Notes: generated by a model not told the origin, from the sequence alone. DNA of 64,000 bases from an uncultured Bacilli bacterium (GCA_947585595.1 CANPXB010000006.1:1-64000); one strand, 5' to 3'. Positions 49,604 through 61,070 are shown, numbered from the stretch's first letter. Made by a program: numbers and translations.

Positions 49604-50458
49604 CTAATTATGTTCTTTTAACCATTCTAAGATTACTTTAGTAGCTTCTTTTCTACTTAAACCATTAACTATCTCTGAATTAACTAAAAGTCCATCAGTA
49701 ATAATTACTTTATCTTTCATTACATATTCATAAGTTTTATGATGTAATTCATCTTTTATTTCTTTTAAGATAGTATCTTTATCTACCCATTCAACACTAA
49801 ATACTTCATCTTCATCTAAATTCTGTTTATTCTTCTTATTACTCATTAATTTAAATAAGAAACCTGTACATTCAATATTAAAGTATTTATCTTTATTAAA
49901 AGCATAATAATGATGATTTATTTTAGGTACTTCTTTTAAGAGTTTTAACTTATTATAACCAGTTTCTTCTTCTACTTCTCTTAAAGCACAATCTAGGGCC
50001 TTTTCTCCCTCTTTAATTGTTCCCCCAATAAATAAACGACCACCTTTTTCATGCCAATTAATTGTGAGGTATTTATCATTATCTTCATCATAAACTATTG
50101 CGACAATTGAATTCTTCTTAAATTCATTATCATGAGGTTTACCAGTAACTTCTTCTATTACTTGTTTCATTTCTATTTTATGTTTAATAGCATATTCATA
50201 ATCTTCTTCATTATGTAAAGGTACTCCTACCTTATCTTCTTTTATTGTACTATCTATATAAATAGGTACCTTACAATTATTAATTGGATTAATAGCATAT
50301 AACTTTGTAAAACCACTTTTTACTTTTGTGTCTAAATATTTATTAGAACTTAATAAAATATAGCTAACTCCATATAAAGTATCTACTTCTTTAACTAGAA
50401 TTTCTAATACTTTATCACTATTATCTACTTTGAATTTAACTACTCTACTATTTTTCAT
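49604..50458 (-). CDS. LeuRS-CP1-like domain fused to NUDIX hydrolase
   Basis: N-terminus VDTLYGVSYILLS...LYAINPINNCKVPIYI...VGVPLHNEEDYEYAIKHKIEMKQVIEEV resembles LeuRS editing domain; NUDIX box GGTIKEGEKALDCALREVEEETGY. Confidence 0.75.
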   Translation of the reverse strand: MKNSRVVKFKVDNSDKVLEILVKEVDTLYGVSYILLSSNKYLDTKVKSGFTKLYAINPINNCKVPIYIDSTIKEDKVGVPLHNEEDYEYAIKHKIEMKQVIEEVTGKPHDNEFKKNSIVAIVYDEDNDKYLTINWHEKGGRLFIGGTIKEGEKALDCALREVEEETGYNKLKLLKEVPKINHHYYAFNKDKYFNIECTGFLFKLMSNKKNKQNLDEDEVFSVEWVDKDTILKEIKDELHHKTYEYVMKDKVIITDGLLVNSEIVNGLSRKEATKVILEWLKEHN

Positions 50459-50810
50459 CTTTTTTACCCCATTTTTTACTTAAGTATTTACCATATCCCA
50501 TATACATACTAAATATTAAAATTAAAATAATACCAAAAGCTATTAATAACTTTAAACCTACAAACCAACTATCTGGTAATAAATTAATAACTGTTATCGT
50601 AAAAGATATAATAAAAGCATTAATTATAGCTATCATATTTAATAATTTACGATAATTCATTTTCTTCTTATCTAAATTAAATTTCTTAGTTAGTATTACT
50701 AATTCAGATATTTTAGTATATTTTTCTTTTTTGAGTAAATCATCAAAGATGAAATAATAAACAAAGTAAACAACCATAAAAATAATACAAAAGAATACTA
50801 AATCAAACAT
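50448..50810 (-). CDS. Small membrane protein
   Basis: 120 aa with three hydrophobic segments; first ORF downstream of the T-box. Confidence 0.55.
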   Translation of the reverse strand: MFDLVFFCIIFMVVYFVYYFIFDDLLKKEKYTKISELVILTKKFNLDKKKMNYRKLLNMIAIINAFIISFTITVINLLPDSWFVGLKLLIAFGIILILIFSMYMGYGKYLSKKWGKKDEK

Positions 50811-50824
50811 TGTAAAACCTCACT

Positions 50825-51037
50825 TTCCAAAATAAAAGACACTTTCGTATAAGGACGAAAATGTCGTGGTACCACCTTAATTTCTGATAAATATATCAGC
50901 TTTAAATTGATAAAGGAATTACCCTAACCGTTCCAAAAGCAAGTTCAAATATCTATCATCCTAATTCACACCACCCATTAGGTCTCTTTAATGAATTAAT
51001 ATTCTACTACTCTTTCTTCATCACTTAAAATATATTA
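50825..51037 (-). promoter_or_regulatory. T-box leader, probable leucine specificity
   Basis: Antiterminator TAAGGTGGTACCAC (50866..50879, minus); long Stem I with GAGACC and GGGTGGTGTG; candidate specifier CUU at 50941..50943. Confidence 0.85.
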
Positions 51038-51042
51038 AATGT

Positions 51043-51071
51043 ATTATAAAATATCTAATCTTTTAAATCAA
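51043..51071 (-). promoter_or_regulatory. Sigma-A promoter for the leuS T-box operon
   Basis: TTGATT (51066..51071), 17-nt spacer, TATAAT (51043..51048). Confidence 0.7.
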
Positions 51072-51077
51072 GAATAA

Positions 51078-51593
51078 TTAACGAGATCTACCTTCTGTAA
51101 ATCTACCATCATCATATTCTATACCTAGTTTTTCAGCAAATAAATGCATTTTAGCAGAAACCATTTCTTCATCATAGTAGCCAATCTTTCTTAGATGCTC
51201 AAAATACTCAGCTGCCGCACGCATTTTTCTTAAATCAGCTGCTTCTTTAGTAATTTTTTCCGCTTTTAAATCTTTTTCAGCTAACTCCATCTTTCTTGAA
51301 AACATACAATTATGAAGTCCATCAGTTAAAACATGACGTATTCCTATTAAAGTACCTTTTAATACTCCATTACGTTCTATAGCATAACTCATTTTACGTT
51401 TTACATTTAAATAATGAGTTGCATAAAATTCTACTGGTCCATTAGCAGGTGATTGAACATATCCTCCTGCAGGTGATGGAAATGGATTAACTATATGTCC
51501 ATTAACCATTACTTTGCCTGATCTACTTACAGGCATACCGCCCATCATACCTCTTCTAGCACCTCTTGGTCCTCTAGGTCCTCTTGGTGGCAT
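51078..51593 (-). CDS. Hypothetical protein with Gly/Pro/Arg-rich N-terminus
   Basis: 171 aa, MPPRGPRGPRGARRGMMGGMPVSRSGKVMVNGH; no family recognised. Confidence 0.55.
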   Translation of the reverse strand: MPPRGPRGPRGARRGMMGGMPVSRSGKVMVNGHIVNPFPSPAGGYVQSPANGPVEFYATHYLNVKRKMSYAIERNGVLKGTLIGIRHVLTDGLHNCMFSRKMELAEKDLKAEKITKEAADLRKMRAAAEYFEHLRKIGYYDEEMVSAKMHLFAEKLGIEYDDGRFTEGRSR

Positions 51594-51631
51594 AAAATCA
51601 TCCCCTTACTACCGCTATTATAAACACAAAA

Positions 51632-54112
51632 TTAAATTTGTGCAACATACTCTAACAATTTCATAAACATATTGACGAATGTCTTATCCAAACCAACCTT
51701 TTGTAAGTTTCTAATCTCGGCACGTTTCTTATCAATACTCATATTAGAGAACACTATACTACCTATTTGTTCTTTTAATACTGTTTTAATCTGTAAATCA
51801 GAAATAATTGAATCAATATCTTCATTAATTAATCTAACCGCATCTATCTCTATATCTTTACCTTTACAATTTATTGTTAACTGTTTAGTAGTTGGTACAT
51901 CATTAACTTCAACAATAAAATCAGTATCTTCAATATAACAAGTTCTATCTACTTTATCATTATTTATATAAACAATAACATCATTAGCTTCTCTAGTATT
52001 TCTAAATCTAATACGATAATTTCTCTTAGCTGGAACAATACCTGTCTTACCTTCAACTGGTCTTATAATTAAAGTATAGTTATTAGCCATATAGTTATAA
52101 TCAACTCTCGTAAGTAAATAATACCCTTCTTTATATAAATTACTATATCCATCATCTTCATATAAGTTATATTGATTACTCTTACCAGGGAAGACATGAA
52201 TTTCCATTGTCTTAGGACTATTAGTAACATTCATATTATTTTCTAAATCAGCCATACATACAATCGAACCATCTCTTGCAAAGACAGGATAATCTTCATC
52301 CTTATAGAATAAAATATATCTTTTATTACCCAAATACTTCTTACCAGTTTTAAAATCATACCAAGTACCTTTAGGTAAGAATATCCTTTCAACAGATCTA
52401 TTCATGACATCATCTTTAGTCTTCGTAATCGGTGCTACAAATAACTCTGAACCAAAATAATATTCATTACGATAATCAAGTTCATCATATATCTCTGGAT
52501 ATTGATAATAAACTGGTTGAACTAAAGGTAATCCAACTTTATGATACTTATAAGCTTCTGAATATAAATATGGTATTAATTTATGTCTCATTTGACAATA
52601 TAATCTAACGATATTTAAAGTCTTAACATCCCATTTCCATGGTTCCCTTTTATAATATCTTCCATACTTCGCACTAAATCTAAATATTGGACTAAAAGTA
52701 CCATATTGAACATATCTTATATATAATTCTGAATCTTCAATACCATCTTTATATCCACCAACATCATGACTCCACCAAGATAAACCTAAATTAGAAGATG
52801 TACTATTAAAATAAGGTAATATCTTTAAGGTATTCCAACTAACTAAAGTTTCACCACTATAATGAACTGGATATAAATGTGGTGCATATGTATTAGCTCT
52901 ACTTAATATTAAAGGTCTTACCCCTTCCATCTTATTAAAATCTGTAAAATGATAATAATTTAAAGCATCATTTGATTCACGATCTTTTAAATTACGATAA
53001 TTTATCCAAAAGAAATCAACTCCAACTTTATATAATGGATCTATAAGTTCATTTAAGTAAGCACTCATTAACTCTTTATCAAAAGCATTAAATGGTATTG
53101 TTTGTTTATCACCTATTCCTACTCTTTTAGCTACTTCATCAAACTTTGGTTCATGAGGATGAATACCTTCACTAGGATCCAAACTAAGTCCTACTCTAAC
53201 CCCGCGATCATGCATATATTTAACAAATTCTGTTGGTTTATAAAATAATTCACGATTAAAAGTAAAACCAGAATTAAATCTTGTTAAATTATTTTTATCT
53301 TTTAAGTGCCAGTTATCTCCTAATAACAAAACACTCATTGGTATTTTATTTCTATTAAATTCCATTAATAACTTCTGTATATCATCAAAATTATATACAT
53401 CATTCTTATTCCACCATATACCTAAAGCATATCTTGGTATTAAAGGAGGCATTCCCGTTAAAGTAAAATAACTATGTAAACAATTACCAAAATCCTTATT
53501 ATACATAAAGACATAAATATCTATACGTTTACGATCATTATATATTATTGAACCATCTTCACCTATAAAATTTGAATTAGAGTCATCTATTGAAGAAAAG
53601 CCATCAGCAGAATATAACCCTTTAGCTTTAGCTACTAATAAATCTTCAACTTGTCTTTTTATATGTTTAAAATCTTTAACTTCACTCTCACCTAAGAATG
53701 GATCTATACTCTTATCAATATTAGCTATAATACCTTTATAATTTCTTGCTTCTGGATGACCATAATACCATTCTTTATTATTAGCATCTAATAATCTAAT
53801 TCTTAAAATACTATCTGGTGAATATTTATTGCTTGCAAAAGATTTTTCTTTTTCATAACGCAAATTAAAATACTTCGTTGTTATATCCAAAATTCTTTCA
53901 TTTTGATCAACTTTCATTTGAGGAATAGGAAAATTTCTAAATTTAGCAAATTCTGTCGGACGATCTTCAAAATAGCCCTCTTCACTAAACTCTAATCGTA
54001 CTAATAAATCACTTAAAACTGTAATACGATAGAATTGTCCTCTAAATACAGTTTGTGGTTTACTTATTGCATTTTGATAATCAGGTTTAAAATGTGTTCC
54101 AAAATTTGCCAT
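51632..54112 (-). CDS. GH31-family alpha-glucosidase
   Basis: 826 aa; IPRYALGIWWNKNDVYNFDDIQKLLMEF, LSWWSHDVGGYKDGIEDSELYIRYVQYGTFSPIFRFSAK. Confidence 0.85.
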   Translation of the reverse strand: MANFGTHFKPDYQNAISKPQTVFRGQFYRITVLSDLLVRLEFSEEGYFEDRPTEFAKFRNFPIPQMKVDQNERILDITTKYFNLRYEKEKSFASNKYSPDSILRIRLLDANNKEWYYGHPEARNYKGIIANIDKSIDPFLGESEVKDFKHIKRQVEDLLVAKAKGLYSADGFSSIDDSNSNFIGEDGSIIYNDRKRIDIYVFMYNKDFGNCLHSYFTLTGMPPLIPRYALGIWWNKNDVYNFDDIQKLLMEFNRNKIPMSVLLLGDNWHLKDKNNLTRFNSGFTFNRELFYKPTEFVKYMHDRGVRVGLSLDPSEGIHPHEPKFDEVAKRVGIGDKQTIPFNAFDKELMSAYLNELIDPLYKVGVDFFWINYRNLKDRESNDALNYYHFTDFNKMEGVRPLILSRANTYAPHLYPVHYSGETLVSWNTLKILPYFNSTSSNLGLSWWSHDVGGYKDGIEDSELYIRYVQYGTFSPIFRFSAKYGRYYKREPWKWDVKTLNIVRLYCQMRHKLIPYLYSEAYKYHKVGLPLVQPVYYQYPEIYDELDYRNEYYFGSELFVAPITKTKDDVMNRSVERIFLPKGTWYDFKTGKKYLGNKRYILFYKDEDYPVFARDGSIVCMADLENNMNVTNSPKTMEIHVFPGKSNQYNLYEDDGYSNLYKEGYYLLTRVDYNYMANNYTLIIRPVEGKTGIVPAKRNYRIRFRNTREANDVIVYINNDKVDRTCYIEDTDFIVEVNDVPTTKQLTINCKGKDIEIDAVRLINEDIDSIISDLQIKTVLKEQIGSIVFSNMSIDKKRAEIRNLQKVGLDKTFVNMFMKLLEYVAQI

Positions 54113-54226
54113 CTTTATTCCTCCAATTTATTCTCTATATCCTATCATTATTTATTATATCAAAAATAATTACTTATTACATCAAGAATTTAAAAACATT
54201 ATGTTATAATACTTGTTGGTGATTAA

Positions 54227-55156
54227 ATGTTTAAATATACTTTAGACAATAAAAGATATCATACTCTAAATTACTATTATAAAACTAAGTATGGTAAGAA
54301 AACTTTTAAGGTATCCTTAAATGGTAATTTTTCATGTCCTAATAAAATTAATGGACCTGGTTGTATCTTTTGTTCTCCATCAGGTTCTGGTGACTTTGCT
54401 GGTGATAAAGAAAAAGACTTAGTAACCCAATTTAATGAAGTAAAAGAGATAATGGAACATAAATGGCCGGATAGTTATTATATTGGTTATTTTCAAGCTA
54501 ATACAAATACTTATGCCCCTTTAAATATCTTAAAAGAAAAATATGAAACTATTCTTGCTTTACCTAATGTTGTTGGTTTAAATATAGCTACTCGTAGTGA
54601 TGCCATCACTAACGAGTGCTATGATTATTTAAGTGAACTTAATAAAAAGACTGATTTAACTATTGAACTAGGTTTACAGTCCATTAAAGCTGAAACTTTG
54701 AAATTTATTAATCGTGGTCATGATTTAAATAACTTCACAGAGTGTGTCAAAGAATTACAAAAAAGACATATTAAAGTAGTTGTTCATATTATTAATGGTC
54801 TACCTAATGAAACAAAAGAAGATATGTTAGCTACAGTTCGTTACTTAAATGACTTACATATCGATGGTATTAAAATACATATGTTACATATCATCAAAAA
54901 TACTCCTTTAGCTACATACTATGAAAAACATCCCTTTCATGTTTTAACTAAAGAAGAATACATTGATATTGTAATTAGCGAGTTAGAATTACTAAATCCT
55001 CAAATAGTTATTCATCGTTTAACTGGGGACCCTAAAAAAGAAGACTTAATCGAACCTACTTGGTTATTAAAAAAATTCTGTGTTTTAAATGATATTGATA
55101 AAGAAATGAAAAAAAGAGATACTTATCAAGGAGCTAAATTAAAAGGCAATAACTAA
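54227..55156 (+). CDS. Radical SAM protein, YhcC/TIGR01212-like
   Basis: FSCPNKINGPGCIFCSPSGSGDFAG, YFQANTNTYAPLNILKEKYE, TIELGLQSI. Confidence 0.85.
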   Translation: MFKYTLDNKRYHTLNYYYKTKYGKKTFKVSLNGNFSCPNKINGPGCIFCSPSGSGDFAGDKEKDLVTQFNEVKEIMEHKWPDSYYIGYFQANTNTYAPLNILKEKYETILALPNVVGLNIATRSDAITNECYDYLSELNKKTDLTIELGLQSIKAETLKFINRGHDLNNFTECVKELQKRHIKVVVHIINGLPNETKEDMLATVRYLNDLHIDGIKIHMLHIIKNTPLATYYEKHPFHVLTKEEYIDIVISELELLNPQIVIHRLTGDPKKEDLIEPTWLLKKFCVLNDIDKEMKKRDTYQGAKLKGNN

Positions 55157-56115
55157 CTGTTATTACCTTTTCTTTTTAATCTATACGTAACGGTATTTTC
55201 TGTTACTTGAATAGGTTGAAAACCTAATTCTTCAGCTACCTTTCTTGACTCTTCAACATCTTTCTTAATAACGACAAATAACTCTGCTACTGAAGTAATC
55301 TCAATGAATTTCGTTAAAGCTTCTAGTTCATAACCTTGATCTTGATAATTCTTATAAATCTTATATTCAATAAAACCATTAAACTTTAATGATATATAAC
55401 CTATTTCTGTATTATCATCTTTTAAATAAATAGTATAAGCTATCGAAGCAAAATCAGGAGTTCCTTGTTTCTTTAAATAAAGATGTTCTGTTTTTAAATA
55501 ATCAACATAACATTCTTCATCAAATTGTTCTAACTTCTTCATCGTTGAATCTTTTAAATCAAATCCTAACATCTTATCTCCTGATAAAACATCCGCATAA
55601 TCATCATCTTTAGTAAGTTCAACTAAAGCTTTACAATAAGCTTTTAATCTACTTAAATGTTCACTATCAAAATGAAATCTTAATTCCTGTTGAACATTTA
55701 TATATTCTAATAAATCAGTTTTAAATTGTTTACTTCTTGAATGACAATCACAAGCCATTTCTAACAAATCTAAATCTGACATATCATTAGCATTATCATA
55801 ATACTCTGGATGATGAGAATTTCTACTCCAATGTAATTTAATCGCATTAGTTTGTTCTTCACTTAAAACATGATTAATATTTTGCATTGAATCAATATCA
55901 TCAACTATACTAGCTAAAGACATAAACTCTTCCGTATTCTGGATTTTCGAAATATCATGTACTGAACAACGGCCAATAAGTCTTATTGCATCAACACTAC
56001 GATTACGATGAATAAGATAACGAGCTAGATATTGTCCACTACGCATAACACAAGCACGATGAATTAAGGCATCATTCATTTCACGTGATAACTTATCTGT
56101 ATCAATCTGTCTCAT
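55153..56115 (-). CDS. DUF5662-like (HD-like) domain with GNAT-like C-terminus
   Basis: VHDISKIQNTEEF, HWSRNSHHPEYYDNANDMSDLDLLEMACDCHSRS; C-terminal IYLKDDNTEIGYISLKFNGFIEYKIYKNYQDQGYELEALTKFIEI. Confidence 0.6.
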   Translation of the reverse strand: MRQIDTDKLSREMNDALIHRACVMRSGQYLARYLIHRNRSVDAIRLIGRCSVHDISKIQNTEEFMSLASIVDDIDSMQNINHVLSEEQTNAIKLHWSRNSHHPEYYDNANDMSDLDLLEMACDCHSRSKQFKTDLLEYINVQQELRFHFDSEHLSRLKAYCKALVELTKDDDYADVLSGDKMLGFDLKDSTMKKLEQFDEECYVDYLKTEHLYLKKQGTPDFASIAYTIYLKDDNTEIGYISLKFNGFIEYKIYKNYQDQGYELEALTKFIEITSVAELFVVIKKDVEESRKVAEELGFQPIQVTENTVTYRLKRKGNNS

Positions 56116-56182
56116 ATTGGCCTCCTAAACATTTTATATTATTATACTCAAAAATTAATATTCATCAAGTTTACAAAAAAAA

Positions 56183-57109
56183 TTATCTCACAAAGAGATA
56201 ATAACAATATATAAGATAAACTATTATCATACTTAGTCCTTCCTTCCGACTAATCTTTAAATCATTAAAATAATAATATACTAAGATTGTACTACCTATT
56301 AAAATAACTATATCAATTAAGGAAGAAAGACTAATTAAAACAGGTTTTAAAAAACTACTAATCCCCAAAATAAATAAAATATTAAATATATTACTTCCTA
56401 TAATATTCCCTACTGCTATCTCATTCTTACCCTTTATAATGGCTACTAAAGAAGTAAATAATTCTGGTAAAGAAGTTCCCATTGCAATAATTGTTAAACC
56501 AATAACTCTCTCACTTATCCCTATCTCTCTTGCTATTATAATTGATGAAGAAACAGTTAAATGTCCCCCAAATATTACTAAACCTAATCCACCTATTGTA
56601 AACACTAAATCCATTAACGAGAGTTCTTTATCATAACTTACTTCTTCTTTATTATTCTTCTTAATTAAATTACTTAGATAAATAATTAAACATATTAATA
56701 AGATAATTCCATTTATTCTATTAATAACTAATATTCCTTTAAATAAATAATTAATTATTATTAAACTAAATAATAAAATAGCACTACCTAAAGAAATCAT
56801 ATAATCTTTAACTATAACTTCTTTATTAGTAATAACTTCTTTAAATAAGGAAGTAAATCCTAAAACAATTAATAAATTAAAAATATTACTTCCTATTATA
56901 TTAGATACTGATAAAGCACTAGAATTATTTAAAATAGCTGTAATACTAACGGCTGCCTCCGGTGCCGATGTCCCAAATGCTACTAAAGTTAAACCAATAA
57001 TAACATTAGGTATTTTAAAATATGCTGCTATCCTACTACTACCTTCAACAAATAAATCAGAACCTTTAATAAGTAAAATAAAACCAATAATTAATAAAAG
57101 ATAACTCAT
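56183..57109 (-). CDS. Na+/Ca2+ exchanger-family (CaCA) antiporter
   Basis: Two alpha-repeats GLTLVAFGTSAPEAAVSI and GLTIIAMGTSLPELFTSL; start at 57109 preferred because the longer ORF overlaps rbfA. Confidence 0.9.
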   Translation of the reverse strand: MSYLLLIIGFILLIKGSDLFVEGSSRIAAYFKIPNVIIGLTLVAFGTSAPEAAVSITAILNNSSALSVSNIIGSNIFNLLIVLGFTSLFKEVITNKEVIVKDYMISLGSAILLFSLIIINYLFKGILVINRINGIILLICLIIYLSNLIKKNNKEEVSYDKELSLMDLVFTIGGLGLVIFGGHLTVSSSIIIAREIGISERVIGLTIIAMGTSLPELFTSLVAIIKGKNEIAVGNIIGSNIFNILFILGISSFLKPVLISLSSLIDIVILIGSTILVYYYFNDLKISRKEGLSMIIVYLIYCYYLFVR

Positions 57110-57155
57110 AAGTTCACCCATATAACTATATGTTTTAAAAGTTAAAAAAAGACAG

Positions 57156-57509
57156 CTATTCGCCGTCTTTCTCATGTATCTTATCAATTATTCTTTCTAT
57201 CTTATCGCCATAATCTACTGAATTATCATAAACAAATCTTAATTCTGGTGTATGTCTTATTTCAATACGATTAGCAATCTTGGTTCTTAAATAACCAGCT
57301 GTTTCATCATTTAATTCTTTTTCTAACTTTTTATGATCCATTTCTAACATTGAAGTAAAATATACTCTTGCTAAACCTAAATCATTTGTTACAACAACTC
57401 CTGTAATATTAATCGCTTTAAGAATTGAGTCATGAGCTTCTATTGCGCAGATATTACTTAATTCTTGAGCTATTTGTGAACCAATTCTTTTTAATTTAAT
57501 TTGATTCAT
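57156..57509 (-). CDS. rbfA: 30S ribosome-binding factor A
   Basis: LKRIGSQIAQELSNI, VVTNDLGLARVYFTSM, RHTPELRFVYDNSVDYGDKIERII; downstream of infB. Confidence 0.93.
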   Translation of the reverse strand: MNQIKLKRIGSQIAQELSNICAIEAHDSILKAINITGVVVTNDLGLARVYFTSMLEMDHKKLEKELNDETAGYLRTKIANRIEIRHTPELRFVYDNSVDYGDKIERIIDKIHEKDGE

Positions 57510-59620
57510 CTCTTAACCTCAACAACTTCATATATTTCTAAAGTATCACCGACTTTAATATCTGAATAATTATCTAAAGTAATACCACATTCAAAGCCTT
57601 TTTTAACTTCTTTAACTTGATCTTTTTCTCTTTGTAAAGATGCTATCTTTGTATCTGTAACAACTATTCCATCACGAATAAGTCTTGCTTTCGCTCCACT
57701 TTTTACAATACCATCCGTTACATAAGAACCAGCTATATTACCAACTTTAGAAAATTTAAATATTTTTCTAATTTCAACATTACCAATAACTTTTTCTTCA
57801 AATTCAGGATCAAGCATACCTTTCATTGCTGCTTCCATCTCTTCAACTAATTTATAAATTATTGTATAAAGACGAATATCTACGCCATATTCTTTAGCCA
57901 TCTCTTTTGTACTATTAGATGGACTTACACAGAATCCTAAGATAATTGCATTAGAAGCTTGCGCTAAAACAACATCACTTTCCGTAATTGTTCCAATCCC
58001 ACTTCTAATAACTTTAACTTTAACACCATCAACATCAATTTTCTCTAAAGCATTACGAACTGCTTCTTCAGAACCTCTAACATCAGTCTTTAAGACAACA
58101 TTAATTTCTTTAGTCTCTGAATCAATTGATGCAAATAGATTATCTAAAGATAAAGTTTGTTTTTGGAATTTTTGTTCACGTAATTGAATACTACGTTTTT
58201 CAGCGACACTCTTAGCTTGACTTTCTGTTTCAAAAGCCATGAATTTATCACCAGCTGAAGGATTAGCTGATAAACCAGTTATTTCTACTGGGGTTGATGG
58301 TCCTGCTTCAACAATTGCATTACCTAAATCATCTTTCATTGTTCTTACCTTACCATAAGTAGTACCAACAACGATTGGATCACCAATACGTAAAGTACCA
58401 TTTTGAATTAATAATGAAGCAACTCCACCAATATTCTTATCCATCTTAGATTCAATTACCGTACCTAAAGCATAACGATTAGGATTTGCTTTTAAATCTT
58501 GCATTTCGGCAATTGCTAAAATTGTTTCTAAAAGTAAATCAATACCTTGTCCAGACTTAGCTGAAATATCAACAAATGGAACATTTCCACCCCATTCTTC
58601 AGGAGTTATATTATGTTCAGCCATCTCAGTTCTAATACGATCTGGTTTAGCATCAGGTTTATCTATTTTATTAACCGCTACGACAATTGGTACATTAGCT
58701 GCTAAAGCATGATCAATTGCTTCTTCTGTTTGTGGCATAACCCCATCATCAGCTGCGACTATTATAATAACGATATCTGTAATACTAGCTCCACGCGCTC
58801 TCATCTCAGTAAAAGCTGCATGTCCTGGAGTATCAATAAATGATATCTTATGACCATCATGTTCTACTTGATAAGCCCCTATTGCTTGCGTAATTCCTCC
58901 ATATTCAGAATCAACAATCTTACTCTTTCTAATTGTATCAAGTAAAGTTGTTTTACCATGGTCAACATGTCCCATAATAGTTACTACTGGTGGTCTTGTT
59001 ACTAAATCTTCTTCTCTATCATTAGCTTCAAACTCTTCAAAGTTAGCTACATCTTGTGTTTCTTCTTTCTTTAAAGTTTTATTATAATCTAAAACTAAAA
59101 CACTAGCTGTTTCATAATCAATTGGATTATTTAAACTTAACATTAAACCAAGTCCCATAATCTTCTTAATTAAATCAGTTCCATTAACTTCTAAAGCATT
59201 AGCTAAATCACTAACAGACATATTTTCTTTATATAAAACCACATTATCTTCAGCTGCATTACTCATTAATTTTTCTTTATGTTTATACATCTCTTTACGT
59301 TTAGACATATATTCTTCTTGTGAACTTTGTAGTTGACTCTTCTTTTTTAGTTTTTGTTTCTTATCTCCTGCTTTAAAGTTCTTATCTAAATTATTAGCTT
59401 CAACTAAATCTTCTACTACTTCATCAATTGCATCTTCTTCTTCATAATCAGTCTCACTATCTGTACTAATTAAATTAATAGTATTATCAAGAATAATAAT
59501 GTCATCTTCAGATAATTCATCATCACCACTCTTAACATTAATTCCTAACTCACTACATTTCTTAAGAATCTCTGCTACTGAACAATTAGTATCAACTGCA
59601 TATTCTTTAACACTCATCAT
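57506..59620 (-). CDS. infB: Translation initiation factor IF-2
   Basis: [40 protein letters not shown]. Confidence 0.97.
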   Translation of the reverse strand: MMSVKEYAVDTNCSVAEILKKCSELGINVKSGDDELSEDDIIILDNTINLISTDSETDYEEEDAIDEVVEDLVEANNLDKNFKAGDKKQKLKKKSQLQSSQEEYMSKRKEMYKHKEKLMSNAAEDNVVLYKENMSVSDLANALEVNGTDLIKKIMGLGLMLSLNNPIDYETASVLVLDYNKTLKKEETQDVANFEEFEANDREEDLVTRPPVVTIMGHVDHGKTTLLDTIRKSKIVDSEYGGITQAIGAYQVEHDGHKISFIDTPGHAAFTEMRARGASITDIVIIIVAADDGVMPQTEEAIDHALAANVPIVVAVNKIDKPDAKPDRIRTEMAEHNITPEEWGGNVPFVDISAKSGQGIDLLLETILAIAEMQDLKANPNRYALGTVIESKMDKNIGGVASLLIQNGTLRIGDPIVVGTTYGKVRTMKDDLGNAIVEAGPSTPVEITGLSANPSAGDKFMAFETESQAKSVAEKRSIQLREQKFQKQTLSLDNLFASIDSETKEINVVLKTDVRGSEEAVRNALEKIDVDGVKVKVIRSGIGTITESDVVLAQASNAIILGFCVSPSNSTKEMAKEYGVDIRLYTIIYKLVEEMEAAMKGMLDPEFEEKVIGNVEIRKIFKFSKVGNIAGSYVTDGIVKSGAKARLIRDGIVVTDTKIASLQREKDQVKEVKKGFECGITLDNYSDIKVGDTLEIYEVVEVKR

Positions 59621-59642
59621 TTTAACTCACCTCTATCTTTCT

Positions 59643-59900
59643 TTATTCTTTTACAATATCAAGCATTTCTTCATATATTGTTTCAGGAATAGTTACTTCT
59701 AAAATACGCTCTAACGCTTTCGTATCACGAGCTTTTTTAATTACTTCACTATCTTTCTTTAAATAAGCTCCTCTACCATTCGCTTTTCCTGTTAAATCAA
59801 CAGATACATTCCCCTCTTTATCACGAACTACTCTAAGTAAATCTTTCTTTAAAGTTTTCTCTTTCGTAATAACACAAGTTCTTTCAGGTATTTTCTTCAT
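59643..59900 (-). CDS. ylxR: YlxR-family RNA-binding protein
   Basis: PERTCVITKEKTLKKDLLRVVR, KANGRGAYLKKD; between nusA and infB. Confidence 0.9.
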   Translation of the reverse strand: MKKIPERTCVITKEKTLKKDLLRVVRDKEGNVSVDLTGKANGRGAYLKKDSEVIKKARDTKALERILEVTIPETIYEEMLDIVKE

Positions 59901-59917
59901 GAGTCCAACCTCATTTC

Positions 59918-61069
59918 TTAATTATTTCCTTCTTCATTAACTTGCGTTAATGTTTTAACTTCTATTTTATATTTAGTTAACTTTGAAGCTAACTTAATAT
60001 TAGTTCCTTTTTTACCTATTGCTAAAGATAAATTTTCATCATTAACAATTGCTAATGCTTCCTTTTTCATTGGATCCATAATATTTACAATAACATCTTT
60101 AGCAGGACTTAAAGCATTCTTAATATATTCTGCTGGATCAGCACTATATAAAACAATATCTACTTTCTCTCCATTTAATTCTTTTAAAATAGAAGCTATT
60201 CTTGAACCTCTCTCCCCAATACATGCTCCAATTGCATCTACTTTTTCATTAGTTGATTCAACTGCTACTTTACTTCTTACTCCAGCTTCTCTAGCTACTG
60301 CATGTAAAATAATTGTTCCATCAGCTAATTCAGGTATTTCAGATTCAAATAATCTCTTAACAAAACCATAATGTTTTCGAGAAAGTAAAATTAATGGTCC
60401 TTTAGTATTAGATTCTACTTTAGTAACATATACCTTAATATTTGATCCCATTTTAACTTCTTCACCAGGAATCATTTCTGATTTAGGTAAGATACCTCTT
60501 GTACGTCCTAATTCAACATAATAATTACGAACATCTTCCATTGCTAAAGTACCAATTAACATTTCATCTTGTTTATCAGCAAATTCAGCAATAATTGATT
60601 CTTTTTCTGCTTCTCTTATTTTTTGCATAATTACTTGTTTAGCTGTACCAGCTGCTACACGACCAAAATCTTTAGGTGTTACTTCTTTTTCAATTGTTTC
60701 CCCTATTTCTATATCAGGAACAATTTCACGTGCATCTTCTAGTAAAATTTGGGCATCAATATTAATCTCTGGTGGAACATCTACTTCATTACCTTCTTCA
60801 TCAATAATAGTATCTCCTTCATCAATTTCTGGAACTACTACATAATAAGACATAACTTTAATTTCCCCAGTCGTTCTATTAATATCTACCTTAACATTAG
60901 TTTTAGAACCAAAATTCTTCTTATAAGCCGTTGCTAAAGCAAGTTCCATAGCTTCAAAAACAACATCTTCAGATATGCCCTTTTCAGCTACAATCCCTTT
61001 AACGGCTTTAATAAATGCTTGAGGATCCATTTGACCGCTTTCTTCAACAACATCTTTCTTTCTTGCCAT
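59918..61069 (-). CDS. nusA: Transcription termination/antitermination factor NusA
   Basis: Start MARKKDVVEESGQ at 61069 preferred; S1 and KH regions (GERGSRIASILKELNGEKVDIV, GKKGTNIKLASKLT). Confidence 0.95.
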   Translation of the reverse strand: MARKKDVVEESGQMDPQAFIKAVKGIVAEKGISEDVVFEAMELALATAYKKNFGSKTNVKVDINRTTGEIKVMSYYVVVPEIDEGDTIIDEEGNEVDVPPEINIDAQILLEDAREIVPDIEIGETIEKEVTPKDFGRVAAGTAKQVIMQKIREAEKESIIAEFADKQDEMLIGTLAMEDVRNYYVELGRTRGILPKSEMIPGEEVKMGSNIKVYVTKVESNTKGPLILLSRKHYGFVKRLFESEIPELADGTIILHAVAREAGVRSKVAVESTNEKVDAIGACIGERGSRIASILKELNGEKVDIVLYSADPAEYIKNALSPAKDVIVNIMDPMKKEALAIVNDENLSLAIGKKGTNIKLASKLTKYKIEVKTLTQVNEEGNN

Positions 61070-61070
61070 T

